A program made the position numbers and the translations under genes. Below, piece by piece: positions 36,421-49,299 of a stretch of 64,000 nucleotides of DNA (the stretch's first letter is position 1; every line of letters begins with the position of its first letter). Origin of the DNA: Membranipora membranacea (taxonomy: Eukaryota > Bryozoa > Gymnolaemata > Cheilostomatida > Membraniporidae); the NCBI GenBank assembly GCA_914767715.1, contig OU612065.1:18788001-18852000 (forward strand), in the 5' to 3' direction. Below the pieces are notes generated by a model that saw only the letters and a list, made by a program, of their open reading frames with translations, had not been told where the DNA came from and ran no database searches.

Positions 36421-39400
36421 CTAACACAAATCTCTCACAAACCTAAATATGGAGATGAAAAGGTTGTAGATCCATGAATGAGGTGAGTTGAGATGACATG
36501 AGTAGTCGGTCAGAAGTCCTCTGCTTCCGCTCAGCCTTCCATCAGATGCATGGCAGGTTTGAAGCTTAAGAACCTTACACAACAGCGGGTACAAATCAAC
36601 ATTTTTCATCGCAGCCTGTTTGTGGCCACATTTGAAATCTGGACCATATAATATGAATGTTGTCATCATGTCTTCCTCTTTGCTGTCGTAACCATGATCT
36701 CCTCTATACAGGTAGGGAGTATCTTCCTGTCGTACATGAAATCAAAATTGGTGTAAGAGATTACCACTGTGTATGAATGACAGGCATTTCTAGTAAGCTT
36801 TGCTCAAAAAGTTTATTGCCAGTCTATTGGCCATTACGTAACATGATGACAAAAAGATTCAGTTTGCTTGCATTTGGAATTGCTCCCCCTCCACTGACTG
36901 ATAAGCCACAAGCCTATTTGCCTTGAGGGGGGAGAAATTTCTATTGCAGACAAACTGGATCAGTCTTAATCTACGTAACATGATTTAGATAATTTTCTTT
37001 TGGCATAGGTGTAAAAAAATGTATACAGAGAGGTTGTATGGTTGCAATCATGTATACCTTCTGTATGCATATATATACAAAAAGAATATTAGAACCTTCC
37101 ATAAAACAGAATGCATAGAGTGACACTGTCTGTTCATCAACTGGCCCCTTATCGGTCATCAAATTGATTTGAAGACAAAACCTATAGTAATGGGTTGTCG
37201 TTTGTTCCAACCTGGTCAAAAAGTTCAATTCAATTCATGGTCACGGAATACACAAACTGTGTTGTGATAGCTGGTTTTGGCATTTCATTAGCAACCAATT
37301 TCCCCTTTCACTTTTGTTGGGAAAGTGGATGATAATGAAATGCCACTACCAGCTATCCCGACACAGTTTGTGCGCTTAAACTACATTGCAACATTAATGT
37401 ATCATTTAATCCACATTTCATCATTGGAATTGAACTCTTTCATTGCGAGCTTACCTGCGCTAAGAGGTTCCAGCCTAGTTCAACCACCACAACAATGTCC
37501 GGGATTCTCTCATTATCAGAATAATGTAGTGAGTCTGGTACATCTTCTTTTTTATAGACAAGAAAGGGTTCACCGTTGTTGGAGGCACCACTTAGTTTGT
37601 CAAAGACCTGCATTCAGAGACACAAGATTTGTTAAAACATATTTTCACTATTAATATTTTTCACCTATGTCACTAAGTTCATCGGATTCTTAGTATATGA
37701 TTTGTGTGTCAGGGTGAAGAGATCCCCAGGGAACCACCTCCCTGTTTAGCACACATTCATATCCATTCTCTTCTTCTCTGCCCCCCTCCCCCTACAGATT
37801 TTACTTGGGCAAAATTACCAACTTTAGTCTGAGCAGTCCTCATTAGTCATGCCTTTTGGATGTTCAATCCTTTGACCTTCACAGGTTCTTAAGCCATGAC
37901 TTCTTGAAAACGCAGTTTTCAAATTTAATTTGTTTATCCAAAGACTTATTCATAAAGGACAGGGATGCACCTTTTTTCATATTTTGATAGTCTCACTGTT
38001 TACATGGTCTCGAGTAAATTTGAACTGAACTTGGGATAGATAATCTCTGCTTACTTGTTGTGTCATGCCTGGCTTTGTTTGAATCAGTCCTACACTATCA
38101 AAAAATGACCATTCTATCTCCTCAGGGTAGTTCAAATACTGGCTCATATCTACTGTGTTTGACAATGGCGCCGTCGTCATTCCTGGGAAAGACAAACATT
38201 AAAAGCTTATTTCATAATGGTGAAATCGACCAGTCTGGCTGTTCTTATGTGCATATGTGCATATGTGCATATGTGCATATGTGCATATGTGCATATGTGC
38301 ATATGTGCATATGTGCATATGTGCATATGTGCATATGTGCAAATGTGCACATTTGTATATGTGCATATGCTGTATTTTACAATTGTTCTCTGCTTTATGG
38401 CTACAGGTAATTGAAGAAGCCTCGCCTTTTGAGAATCTTTGACTACAAGGAAAAAACAGAATAGCTTTGAGTTCCTGAACGGTTTCCTGGTGATATTGTT
38501 CTGAATAGTAGCATATTACCGTGGTCTGAAGCGATGATAATATTCAAATGTGCCGATAAATGGGCTTCCTCAATCTTCTCCAGTAAATAACCAATATGGC
38601 CATCCAACTCTTCAACCTTAGCTTTAACTTCTTCTGAATCTGGTCCATAACTATCACATCAAGTATATTTAAAACAATCCATGTAATATTATTGTTTTAG
38701 AGACTGTTAATGAGATCTTATATAGTCCAGAAGACACCTAGCTATAAGTGCTCAAAAAAAGGTGTTTACTTTAACGAAATGGGGGCAATATGGAATTAAA
38801 TTTTTCTAGATCAGAATTTAATGCTGATTTCAAATATATGGTTTCTACACCTCTCAGTCTGCCAGTTAGAAAGTAATCCAGGGTTATAGTCCTGAATTAA
38901 CGAAAAGCTATCGTTCAGTTCATTATAACTGAAGTGGGCAACAATTTGGCAGCATTTATGTGTGGAGATAGGTTGTGTCAATATTATGTCTTAGTTCTAC
39001 ACCTCTAAGCTTGTCAGTTAAAGAGAAATTAAATTTTTAAACTTAAATAGAACGGAGGGGATAACTCTAATTATTGCTATATAATCCCATTGTTTTGCCT
39101 GTTGTGTAATTTCTGATTTGAAACCTCACAGTTCGAGCCTTGATATGATAATATACATACCGTATACATACTGTATATACACTGTATATATACTGTATAT
39201 AAAATGTATATATACCTAGATACTACATATATTGCCATATATTTGCCACTACGACGTGCATCCAACCAAATTCTACCAGCTCGCACAATATAAATTAGAT
39301 GGGGCTGATTGCCTCTGACAACCGTGTTGAACAACGCCCAGATAAGATTTTGTAGCTTAACTTAGAGTCAGTGGATATAATGTATTCAATGACATTGGCT

Positions 39401-42400
39401 AATGTCTGAACAGAAGAGAAGAATCAGAATGAGTCAAATGGGAGTACCATACCGTAACTTTGTCTTCCCTAAGAGAATTTCTAATATCACCAAGGAAAAT
39501 TAGAGAAAGATTTTATTCTGTATGGTAGGCCTGAATAGCACATGTCATAACGCTTCTTGTTTTGATTTGAAATTATTCTAATCACATTCAGTCTCTCTCT
39601 ATTCATATTATAAAAATTGTTTCCCTTCTTGGTGACGTCTTTTGAATAATAAGCGCAGGGCTCTGATAGTTCTCGCGGTCTCAGACTTTTAGCCACTCTG
39701 ACTCTGACTCTTCCTACTTTGTCTAGGGGGATGCATCCCCCCTTTATATCATAACCCAGGTAAACACCAGCTGGTAAATACATCAATATGAGTTTTCCAA
39801 AATATGGCTAAATTTGATGCATTTTCAATTCTAATCACCACAGGGCTCCAGCGGCCGGGACTCCGCCCACGACCCAGCCGGGGGCATAGGCGGCCCCCTG
39901 GACCCCCAGCCTGGTTGGCATCCCCCTGCCTCATATTTCCACTTCTAACACTGCGCGTAGATATCCCATCCTCAACCGCTGAGGCACTGAGTGGGAAAAA
40001 ATAGATAACCAGGTGTATTATCTGAACTAGAATACATTGTTGGCCTTCGAATCTCAATCACATGAAACAGCTGCTGGAGCAGAGTTGCTACCTAAGAAAT
40101 GATCAATACTAGAATCTCATCTATATATATTAAATTCATGTCTGTGAAATTTCCAGTTGCCTCCCCTACACCCCAGTTGCCATCACTATCGGATGATCAC
40201 CCCCACACAAAAATGTGTACCCATGACAATGGATTATTTCTTATTAAAAGGCACTGTGTCAAGTCCTCAAAATCAGGTGGGGGAGGGTCGCTTGTCAAGA
40301 CAGGCTAAAAAACACCAATCACAGCAGCTGTGCAAATATAATATCGTGCAGAGTCTGCATGCAGTCTTGAGGGACTGTGAGGGCTTTTGAGATGTTACGA
40401 GGTAGTATCGGGAGGGTAACTTTGAGTCTTGAGAAGCAGTCATGTGGCCTAGTACATAGCCTCAGATCATCAGACTGAACAAAATGATTAGGTTAATACC
40501 AATACAAAAAACATTACCAAAAGATTTTGATAGCATCTGGGTTATTTTGCCAGCTATAAGGTGAATGAATTTTGTCTGCAAGTGGTGAATGTGGTGGTTT
40601 CATTATAACCCAGGAGTAATGTAAGTGGTTGAAAGTTCTACCCTTGAAGCTCCAGTAGCTGCTTCTTCCTTTGCCAGCTTCTCTCAATTCAGCCCTCTCA
40701 CAAACCAAAGTGCAAACTCTTGATTAAGAGGTCATAGCATATACACTATAATTCCCTCTATTGGATTGAATTTGGTGGCTGTAGCCTTTTAAACTCTTTC
40801 TAAGATGCACTCCCATCTCTCTGGATATACATTTGCTGACTTAAATTAACTTTGAGTCATAATTGTACCATGTCTCATAACATTTCACCCTGCAGTAACA
40901 TTTACAATCTTGCTCCAATTCCTTTTAAACTGAGCTGAAAATGGATTAAATGGGAATATTTTGGTATTCTAAGGCAAAATAACGGGATTCCATGGGCAAT
41001 TATTAGGATTTATCTCCTCCCACATTTTTGAGTTGAAAAACTGATTTACTCCCAAACTGGCAAACTGAGAGGTGTAGAAACTATGACATAGTATTTAGAA
41101 AACCTATCTACAAGTGTAAACACTGTCACATTCTTGCCCCCAAGCCGTTAAAGTAAACTGAAAGCTAACTGTTGGTGTCTTCTGGACTAATATAATAAAA
41201 CTGTAAGATTGTAAGTAAAACACGAACAGTGTGTTTGCACATCGACATGCAGTAAAAAGATCCCCCTCGGCTCTTTGATATATAGAGTAGCCCGAATTCC
41301 TGAGGGCAAGGGTAAAGGGCAGGACATAAGTACTATGGGTCTCAGCACCCATTCTCTATAGAAGGGATAAATATCTCAGACTTCGACTTAACAGCAAATC
41401 TCCCTCCTCTTCATTTTCTGCAGTCAATGTGGTTTAGTGATGCGTGTCTAGTATGCTCCCCGAGGGCTTTTGGATCTCCCTGCACTCAAACTCTTAGTTC
41501 TTAGGCTTACCCTTTCTTGTTAAATATCATCAATAATTTAATAGATCTGTCCTACTTGATAACAATATTTTTAACAAATTCACCGAATTCATCGCGATAT
41601 TTGTTTCCAGCACGGTCTTATGTGTCATTTATGACTTGATCAGCAAATAAATTGATATTATTATTATCTTAAAATCTTAAATTCTGATAACCTTTAGCTT
41701 ATGGGTGCATATTTCTAAGAACTTTGTCAGACATGAAGAGTTTGTTGGGGTCGCATGTTTTCTTCTGTTTTGGCTTAGCAATAAACACCTATACAGGACA
41801 CACTATGGAGCTTTCTTATAGAGGCACTGAGGGTGACTGTGGGTGTTATTAAGACATGTGCTCATGCAGTAGTGATGGTATGCATTGATTTGCAGTCCAT
41901 TGTCCAGGTTTGATATAGAGATCTTGATAACTTCTGATCAAATTTTGAGTTTGAAATTGCAATTGATTTAGCGGCTAGTCATGGTAAGTTTAATATTTAC
42001 TTATACCAACAAAATTCTTCAAAGAAAAAACAAAATCGAACTCAAAATTCTATCGAAACTATTGTTACAGATATATATCAGTGAACAAAACCCATTGAGT
42101 TATTTACAAAATAGCACTGCAAATCAATGACAACACCATTGCTACTACACAATTCGATGTCCTAGCGTCACTCACAATGAAGTACCTGACTTTAATTGTA
42201 TATGGTGTCCTGTCTAGGTTTTTTATGGTCTCGACCATCATTCATGGCTCACCGGTGTCCTGTAGCATCTGGTTCAGGATGGTAGAGGCCAACTAGTTCT
42301 AAGTCATCCTCAACAAACCACTCAGTTACCTTGTCTATCGCAACTGTAAGGTTAAAGTCAGCGCCTGGAGAGACCGGCACCTGTCGTGATAATGTAACTC

Positions 42401-43961
42401 CTTTGAAATCTTTCGTTTCTCCTTCATAAACATAAAATAATTTTTTCATGATCTTTCACATATGAATAATGTTGGCACTGATACAGTCAGAAAAACAACA
42501 CATTATAACGGGTTCATGGCAGGAGTTAAGTGGGATAATCAAAATAATTATGGGATACAAAATAGGGCATCACACTGGTAATTTCTCTTTTCCCCTGTTC
42601 ACCTAAAATAACTTACCACCCCAAAGATAGTGTCCACTTTTGTGACCTTCTCGTTCTGCGGTCACCATAATATGCTCTGTAGAGTTATACCATTTGGGGT
42701 CAGTGCCATATAAGAATGTATCATTATAGCTTTCATCATAAAAACTATTGCCAACTATGCCGTGACCTTCTGCATAAAGCCCTGTTGAAAATAAATCATA
42801 AAAATGTCAGATAGCTTTGCAATATTCTAATTATAGGAGAGGTATACGCCCGAAGGTGCTAAGGGCTGGACATTCAACCTTGAAAGCTCCCCAAATAGGA
42901 CTCGAACCCACAGCTCCTGCTGCAACAATTGCCGGGCGCTAACCGATTGTGCCGACTAGCCATCTCACCATTCCCTTAGCATGCCTGCTATTCACTACTC
43001 AGAGTTGTGTTCTCTCATCCTACAGAACCGTCTATCCCACCATTGCCGCCCTATGCAAATCTCCCAAAACTTTTCTTGCAATAAATGTGACTCTATCAGC
43101 ACTTTGATAGAAACCGTGGTGTTTTCTATCTATTTGCTAGCTCAGATGGCTCAAACTCATCCAAATTAAATTCAGCAGCTTAACAGCTTACCAAAAAAAT
43201 GAAAATAATTTGTTAATCATTTCAGTCATTGATATTACCTTAAAATAAAAATGAAGGCAAACTAACCTGTCACCAGTGTGTAAAGATTGACAAACGTCAC
43301 GGTAGGGAATGCCACACTGACTTTCTCTACTTGAGCTCCACGATCTATTAATCTATCAAAATTTGGTGTTTCCGCAGTATTGAAGTAATCCCATCTAATT
43401 CCATCGAATGCTATCAGCAAGGTCTGCAACATTCATATACAGACTTCCTGTGGCATCATCATCAGAGTAGAGAATGTTAAAAAAACATATGAGCATTACA
43501 GGAAAGATACAGCAAAGAAAAAGCGCCTTCCTTGCCGTTCCTTACTCATGACTTAAAATTCATAGGAATGTATGCAGCGCTGGGATTCTTTTAAGGGGCA
43601 TATTTGTGACAGTTCTGGACCACACTGCTTGCAAATCGACTCTGTGATACGAGCCTCTCTGCACCGTAGCGTTTGGATTGATCCAAATGTGCTCGAGCTC
43701 CCAGTTCACCAGTTCGGGTGGGGTGAGTTCGAGAGCTCAAGCACTCAAGCAATCCAATCGCTACGGTGCATAAGATAACCAACCTGAACAACATGCTCAA
43801 ATTGGTTTTGGACAGCAAAAGTACATTTTTGGATATTCCTGCAACAACAGTAATAATCGACAAGAGTTAGACTTTACTGAGATATATATCCAAAAAGTTA
43901 TCTATCTCACCTTTCCAGCATTGCAGACGCTGAACAGACTACATATCATGTAAAGTTTCAT
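36421..43961 (-). CDS. ENPP: Ectonucleotide pyrophosphatase/phosphodiesterase, short form (ENPP4/5-like), 8 exons
   Basis: Secreted or membrane two-zinc phosphodiesterase of the alkaline phosphatase superfamily. Exons: 43961-43911, 43423-43267, 42781-42617, 42421-42253, 38650-38520, 38182-38055, 37607-37455, 36726-36421. Phases all agree; 402 residues. It starts with a short signal peptide (MKLYMICSLFSVCNAG). All seven zinc ligands are present: D24, nucleophile T60, D206, H207, and D159, H163, H312. There is no somatomedin B or nuclease-like domain, so it belongs with the short ENPP4-7 group; the VYKKEDVP...HY block near residue 270 is like ENPP4/5. The loop around the nucleophile is unusual (PTVTFVNLY, where relatives have KTFPNH). 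The end of the last exon (SIFRFVRDLC) is only weakly hydrophobic, so a membrane anchor is uncertain. Substrate (dinucleotide or phospholipid head group) cannot be read from sequence. The large fourth intron hosts a 2.5 kb repeat element. Confidence 0.93.
37219..37443. repeat. Foldback repeat next to an ENPP exon
   Basis: The core arms, 37251-37290 and 37331-37372, pair (CACAAACTGTGT, ATAGCTGGT, GGCATTTCATTA with complements). Weaker outer pairing (AAAGTTCAATTC at 37219, GAATTGAACTCTTT ending 37443) reaches to within about 12 bases of the donor side of exon 7. Confidence 0.65.
38246..38370. repeat. Octanucleotide tandem repeat (ATGTGCAT)n
   Basis: About a dozen near-perfect copies of an 8-base unit in an ENPP intron, ending in variants GCAAATGTGCACATTTG. 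Because 8 is not a multiple of 3 and the unit has no stop, several frames stay open and give artificial open frames rich in Cys, Ile, Ala, Tyr, Val, His and Met. Confidence 0.92.
38724..41188. mobile_element. 2.5 kb element with long imperfect terminal inverted repeats
   Basis: AGTCCAGAAGACACC at 38724 and its complement ending at 41188 form the tips. Inverted similarity goes on for about 150 bases (GTTTACTTTAACG, GGGGGCAA, TTTCTACACCTCTCAGT). The left end has a second, direct copy of the TTCTACACCTCT block near 38999. I see no transposase; the middle contains an AT-rich TGTATATA repeat (39160-39225) and a GC-rich stretch (39843-39960). It is probably a non-autonomous DNA transposon, in the ENPP intron between exons 4 and 5. 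Confidence 0.6.
39160..39228. repeat. Imperfect (ACTGTATAT)n repeat
   Basis: Short tandem copies of ACTGTATATA with point changes, inside the 2.5 kb element. Confidence 0.7.
42840..42970 (-). repeat. tRNA-derived SINE
   Basis: On the minus strand an A box (TAGTCGGCACAATCGGTTAG) is followed about 30 bases later by a perfect B box, GGTTCGAGTCC. The stem positions do not pair as in a working tRNA, and a tail (GCTTTCAAGGTTGAATGTCC) follows. It is in the ENPP intron between exons 2 and 3, on the same strand as the gene. Confidence 0.75.
43661..43769. mobile_element. Hairpin MITE in the first ENPP intron
   Basis: GCACCGTAGCG...GGATTG at the left pairs with CAATCC...CGCTACGGTGC at the right. The inner part (GAGCTCCCAGTTCACC against GGGTGAGTTCGAGAGCTC) also pairs. 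No coding content. Confidence 0.75.
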
Positions 43962-46900
43962 CGTCCTCGATCAAATAAAGTAGAAAAGACTTGGTTCACA
44001 GAGGAAGCTGAGAAAGTGAGTGCGTGTTCAGCCTATGCTGTAAGAAATAGAAACAGAATAATCAATCCAAGATATCACCTTACAACTGCATAGATTTATA
44101 ACCATTAATGATGTTTGAAATTATCACAATCAAGTGTTGTGGTAGAAAAAAATACTGTTTTCACCTCTACTACCTGAAGCTGAAATCTGTCAATGTTTGA
44201 CAGACTCTATTCTATCCCTATGTATCACTAGAGTCATGTGTGAGAGCATTGTTCTATGTGATCACCAGACATGTTGGAGCAAGGTGCATTGGTTAAACAC
44301 CCAGAAGGCTTAGTACTTATCTGTTCATCGTAATGAACAATACTGTGTGATTGACCTTGAAATAACTGATGAGTTCCCGCCAATTATAATTTGGTTGGTA
44401 TCTTGACTTTTCCAAAGTGTGGGAAAGGTATTAGATAAGCCCTTATTATTCTCTAGAGAACCTGCTCACTTATAAATGTGAGCAATGTTAATTGTTACTG
44501 TTGGAACACATCATTGGGAGGAACCAGCATAGCTTCTCATACATCAGCGGACATTGAACCCTGGCTTGGTGGTTCTGAATCGTGCACCAAATTCTCTATA
44601 AGACAATTAAGTCTTAAAAAATGTATTTAGAGTATAGCTTTATGTCTGCAGAATCCTTCACAGGATAAATCATGAAGGGTTTTATAATGACTGTTTTAAG
44701 CTCCCGCTTCAGCAGGCAGCAACTGACATGAGCAAGCAACTCACAGCACTGCCGCGTGTAAAAAATCGAAAATTTCAATTCTGACCGCTTCAGATTGAAA
44801 AGTAGGAGTATTTTTACCTACCTGAAATCACTGATCGGAAAGAAGAAACTTTCCGATAAAGTAAAAAAAGAGCTATCTAAACTCTACTTCCACCTCAAAC
44901 CCTAACAAGGCAAATGTCCTAAATAGATATACTGACACCGTAGTTCTTTTTCCAAAACCAATCCACATCCCGACCTCTTCAAAGGGCAAAGTTGCTCTTT
45001 TACACATGTGGAGACCAAAACAATCTGCAGACTGGTAAGGTCTCTCAAGGAAAATGAAATACGTGGGTTGGCGTTACCAACTCCCCTGTACCAAACTATT
45101 GCAGACATTATTAGCTCTACCACAGCCGTGATCATTAACAAATTCTACACAGTACTGCCTAAAATCAGTCGTTGTCACCCAGCTCTTTAAAACCATTTAC
45201 CCGTTTGCCAACAATATCAAAGGTATTTGAGCTAGGTATATAAATTCAACTTATGAAAAATCAAACTATCATTACTTATGAACTTATGAACTTTACTGAT
45301 GATAGTAGACCCATCAAAACTTTTAGATGGACTAATTATTTCAGATTTTGGATGTTTAAAAACCGTATAGATATTTAATAATGACTTTCCCTTATGTTGG
45401 CATAGTGTTTTTGGCAATTGCATGGCGATCAGCGTGAAAAACTCTACCAGAAATAAATGTCAAACCCTTCCACCCAATTTGGTAAATAGAAGTGAAGGAT
45501 AAGAGGCTGCCACCAGACTATTACTAATTTAGTTACTACCTGACTACATTGCTTTGTCTTTTTTTATTTTTATCATTGATTTTAGCAATGAGCATATTGA
45601 TGGCTTTTGCTTTGTTTAATCAAATTGTAATTACTATCGCTATCACTATGCTTTTGCATGAAGGAGTACAGACAGTTTTTTAAAGCATATAAAAAATCAT
45701 GCGACTGCATTGAGTTATGATACTATATTAAAGACCAAAAGTCCTTTTCAGCAGTAATCTTAAGATGGCAATTAACCAATGGTACATCAACAGAGTGTTA
45801 TAACAGAGATATCAATGACTTCTACGAGATTATCTATAAATATTAAATATGTATTGAAAACCTTTGCGACTCACTATTTCATTACAAGGTTTCAACTTCC
45901 CTACAGTAGCCACTCTTTTATTGTCACTACAATGGAAAATATTCCACAATAGACTAAAGTTGACTTTAAAAAGGGCTAGAGTCAGAAAGAAATCAACCGT
46001 ACACAAGCATAGAATTCAAAAAGTCAAAAAAGTGAATATGGAAATAAAGTACAGTCATTAGAGGGGTTGCGAAAGCTCGTAATTGCTATCTACCGGGATG
46101 TGGTAGTGTCGTCACATATATGTTTAAACAGGGAGGGTGGGATGATCCCACCCTCCCTGGTTTAAAGTTGTTCATCACTTGTGACACTCATTTGATTTGG
46201 AGTTACACACTCACGACAATAGAAAAGACAATCTCTAATAATGGGTTATATCATACCCAGGAGACTTAGAAGTTGTCGTGTTGTTTCACGATTCTGGTCA
46301 GATTTCGGAACCTCTCTTTTAACCTCTTTCTGCACACAGGACAATAAACCGTCACCGAAACAAACAGTTGATCAGTTGCAGACTTTTGACATCGAATCCT
46401 GGAGTGAAGCAGCAGAGATGGCGAAAGATCGTATTTATTATTTATGGATCCAACAATTTATTTTTCCATAAATCCACCTGACTGTTTTTATTCATTTATT
46501 TACGCATGGTCTTATTTGTCATTGACTTAGATCGGCAATAATAAAGTGTATTTATATATATATATATAAATTGAGAACAAACGAATAATTGTTGTCAGTA
46601 AATTTAAATGGAAAGTTAAAACAGACTTTTTCGTTAAATTCACTTCAGGTCCCATGATGAGAACTCGTCCATTATCTCAAAACAAAGAAAGATTTGGTTA
46701 GGGCCACAAGGACAAATTGCAAAATATGGATAATTAAAATATACTTTCTTATGTCTTTCTTATAAGAAAGTATAAGAAAGACGTAGGATTTCAATCACTG
46801 TTTGATTTCAGGTAATTCATTATGTAATTTTTTTATGAGAGCGCATAAGAAAGACATTCCACCAAGCACCTAGTAGTAATACATCTGTGTATTTCTCCCT

Positions 46901-48966
46901 GTATTCTTTTTTTTTTCATAGCATTTATATTACCCAAAAAATTGGAAAGCAATGTGCGATTAGGGATAATTATTAGTTGTCCTCTCTCTATACAAGAAAA
47001 GACAATCCTTAAACTCACTTATATAATATTCTTAAATTGACAACTGCCATATTCCTATTGGCTGTGGGATGAAAGCTTTCACATTTCCAGTCAGCTGCAC
47101 GCAACTTGCTAGTGCACTGATCTTTCTAAAGCTGGGTCACCGGCTTAGGACCCAAATTATTCTCTGCACTGGTCAAGGTCGAGGACCTGTTAACGCTGGT
47201 TAGGGTCGGCGACCCTAGACAAAGTATACCAATGGCTACAGTCCACTTCTGGAGTGATCAAGTACCGCTGAAGTACAGCTAAATTTTTGCACAGTGGTGA
47301 TTTGTTCACCAAAACTGGAAGGGTACTACGTTCCCTAATATTTTATAACGGAACTTATGTTTTCATTAACAATCGACCCTGAACTGTATTTTTATTATTC
47401 TAACATACAAAATACATTCAATCTCAAACCAATCATATTTTGAAACACAATTAGAGAGAGTAAAAAATGAAGATGAAAAGATGAACATCCAAGTTTAGAT
47501 AATCAACATACTTCAAAACGCTGATAACATCTTTGTAAGCAAAATATGAATTGAATGAATTTTCTGTGCTCCAAATGATATGTGCACAAAAAATGAGATT
47601 TCAACATTTTGCTAAGAATGATGTAAACCCCATTGGATGACTTTTTGAAGCTAAAGACACGAGCGAAATTTTGAAGAGGCGTTTCGTCAGTTGCAAATCA
47701 AAGTTTTACAACAAAAAAGAGTGTTTGTACCAGGATATTTGTGTTATTCTTGCCAGAACTTAATGACCATGTCTCCTTTGTGTGAAAAGATATTCTGCAA
47801 GCTCATATCACATCATATATCATGCTTACACAATGTGCGCTTGAAGTTATGCAGCTTCAACTAATTTGTGCATTTTGTTTCAGCTACAACCTTAAAAATA
47901 TATATAGTATTTATATGTTATGGCTGCAACATACAGAACCAATCCAATTTGTCAATTTTACTCTCTTATTAATTAGGAGCATTTTTATTTTTTCACTCTG
48001 AATTGGGGAGATATAAACCACTAACCACAACTACTATATTGCAACAACCTGGACGTCTTCATCAGAGCGCTGTTTTCCCTGATAAGCTTCAGCGTGATCA
48101 TAACCAAAGTAAGGAAAGGGAGGGAGATGAAGGTACGATTCCCAGCTTAGCGGCTTGCTCATCATCGGGTCATCAAGTTATGAATACAGGAGCACAGACG
48201 AGATCTGATGTGTTAGCTTTTTATTTAAGGCAACTTCACTTTTTAGATAGGTACTTAGTCATTGCTTAGCCCCTATCAAAACGTACTAACATCACGGCGT
48301 TCAACAAAGATAGGTAGTTAGTTATGAAGACAAGATCTAGCAAAAATATTGTACCAAATTCAAACATTGGTATGGGAAGTATTTTGTTTACACAGTCTGA
48401 ATAACAACAAAAATGAGTTTAAAAAAACGCTTTCAAGGCAATGAGGGACAGCAGTTTCAAACAATCAATTTTGAACGCATTAAATCTAAATTGATCTGTT
48501 CTAATGTATGAGAAATGGATTAATTTCCGAACAAATTCTTGAGCCGAGATGAAGCAGATTTTTTTATTACATGTATAGTGTAATTGCTGATGCATGATAA
48601 ATATAGATAATTAGTTTTAAATTTTTTGCAAACTACAACTATCACAGTTACTGCACACAGTTTTTAGCTTCTGCTTGTTGGCAAATATTTGATGGTAGTA
48701 AATAATTTTGCAAGCGAAAGCTGAAAATAATCGAACGGATAATGATTCTGAATGACCTCTTCAGCTTTGATGTCTCTATCATCTATAGACAACAGTTGGC
48801 CAGAGATGATGTTGAGGTATTATGCATCATTAGGCATCATGTTCATGCTACTCCTCGCAAACTATAAAAGCAACTTCATTGATATTTCCGATGCTAAAGA
48901 ACTAAAAGTTTTCTTTACAGCAGACATTAAAATTTCCTCTGAAATTGGTTCTGATTAAAAGACAGG
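43962..48966. other. Intergenic region between ENPP and the plus-strand genes
   Basis: Head-to-head spacer that should carry the ENPP promoter. It holds a 44-base GC-rich palindrome with longer arms at 46106-46190, a (TA)n run at 46551-46570 and a palindrome built on CTTTCTTATAAGAAAG at 46745-46790. Open frames such as 46241-46471 and 48003-48269 have no domain or splice support. I see no certain gene. Confidence 0.4.
46106..46190. repeat. Palindromic element
   Basis: TTTAAACAGGGAGGGTGGGAT pairs with ATCCCACCCTCCCTGGTTTAAA with one unpaired base, shown here in pieces: GGGAGGGTGGGAT (from 46131) and ATCCCACCCTCCC. Weaker outer arms (GTGTCGTCAC, GTGACAC) extend it. Confidence 0.75.
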
Positions 48967-49226
48967 ATGTTGAGTGAAATCATAGCATGTTGGATCTTTG
49001 TTGTTACTCTATTGACTGCCGGTAAGCCTTTTACTTATTTTTTTCAAACAAAGTGGCAATAGAGGTTATTATTCTCCCTGTTGGCTTGCTGCTAAACATA
49101 TATCCCCAAGCGCTTTGTAAATTACATAACCATCATTTTTTTGTTTTCTTATTTATCTAGGTGGCAAATGTCAGAGCCCAAATTATTGTCCATTTCAATC
49201 AAGTCCGGTATCGTCTCTATGATATG
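48967..49226 (+). CDS. Candidate signal-peptide exon and second exon of a small secreted peptide
   Basis: An ATG at 48967 opens an 18-codon hydrophobic leader, MLSEIIACWIFVVTLLTA, that runs into a strong donor G|GTAAGCC at 49022. An acceptor, TTTATCTAG, ends at 49160. Joined in phase, the second exon reads GGKCQSPNYCPFQSSPVSSL and then stops at TGA. A leader plus donor is suggestive, but the mature part is very short and the second exon may instead end early at an internal GT and continue elsewhere. I do not recognise the product. It points towards PDAP1, 4.2 kb away, but shares nothing with it. Confidence 0.27.
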
Positions 49227-49299
49227 TCTGCAACTAAACCGCTGGATTCAACTTCAGGTTCACCAAACTTCGGCCTGTCCGCAACAGCAGGTAAACTAG

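Noticed and set aside
38060-38442. Open frames rich in CICAYVHM repeats
   Set aside because: Translation of the octanucleotide repeat and of ENPP exon 6 in antisense.
42880-42968. A tRNA gene on the minus strand
   Set aside because: A and B boxes are good but the acceptor and anticodon stems do not pair; a SINE is more likely.
48003-48269. 88-codon plus-strand open frame
   Set aside because: No recognisable domain, no clear splice sites, and no link to the neighbouring genes.
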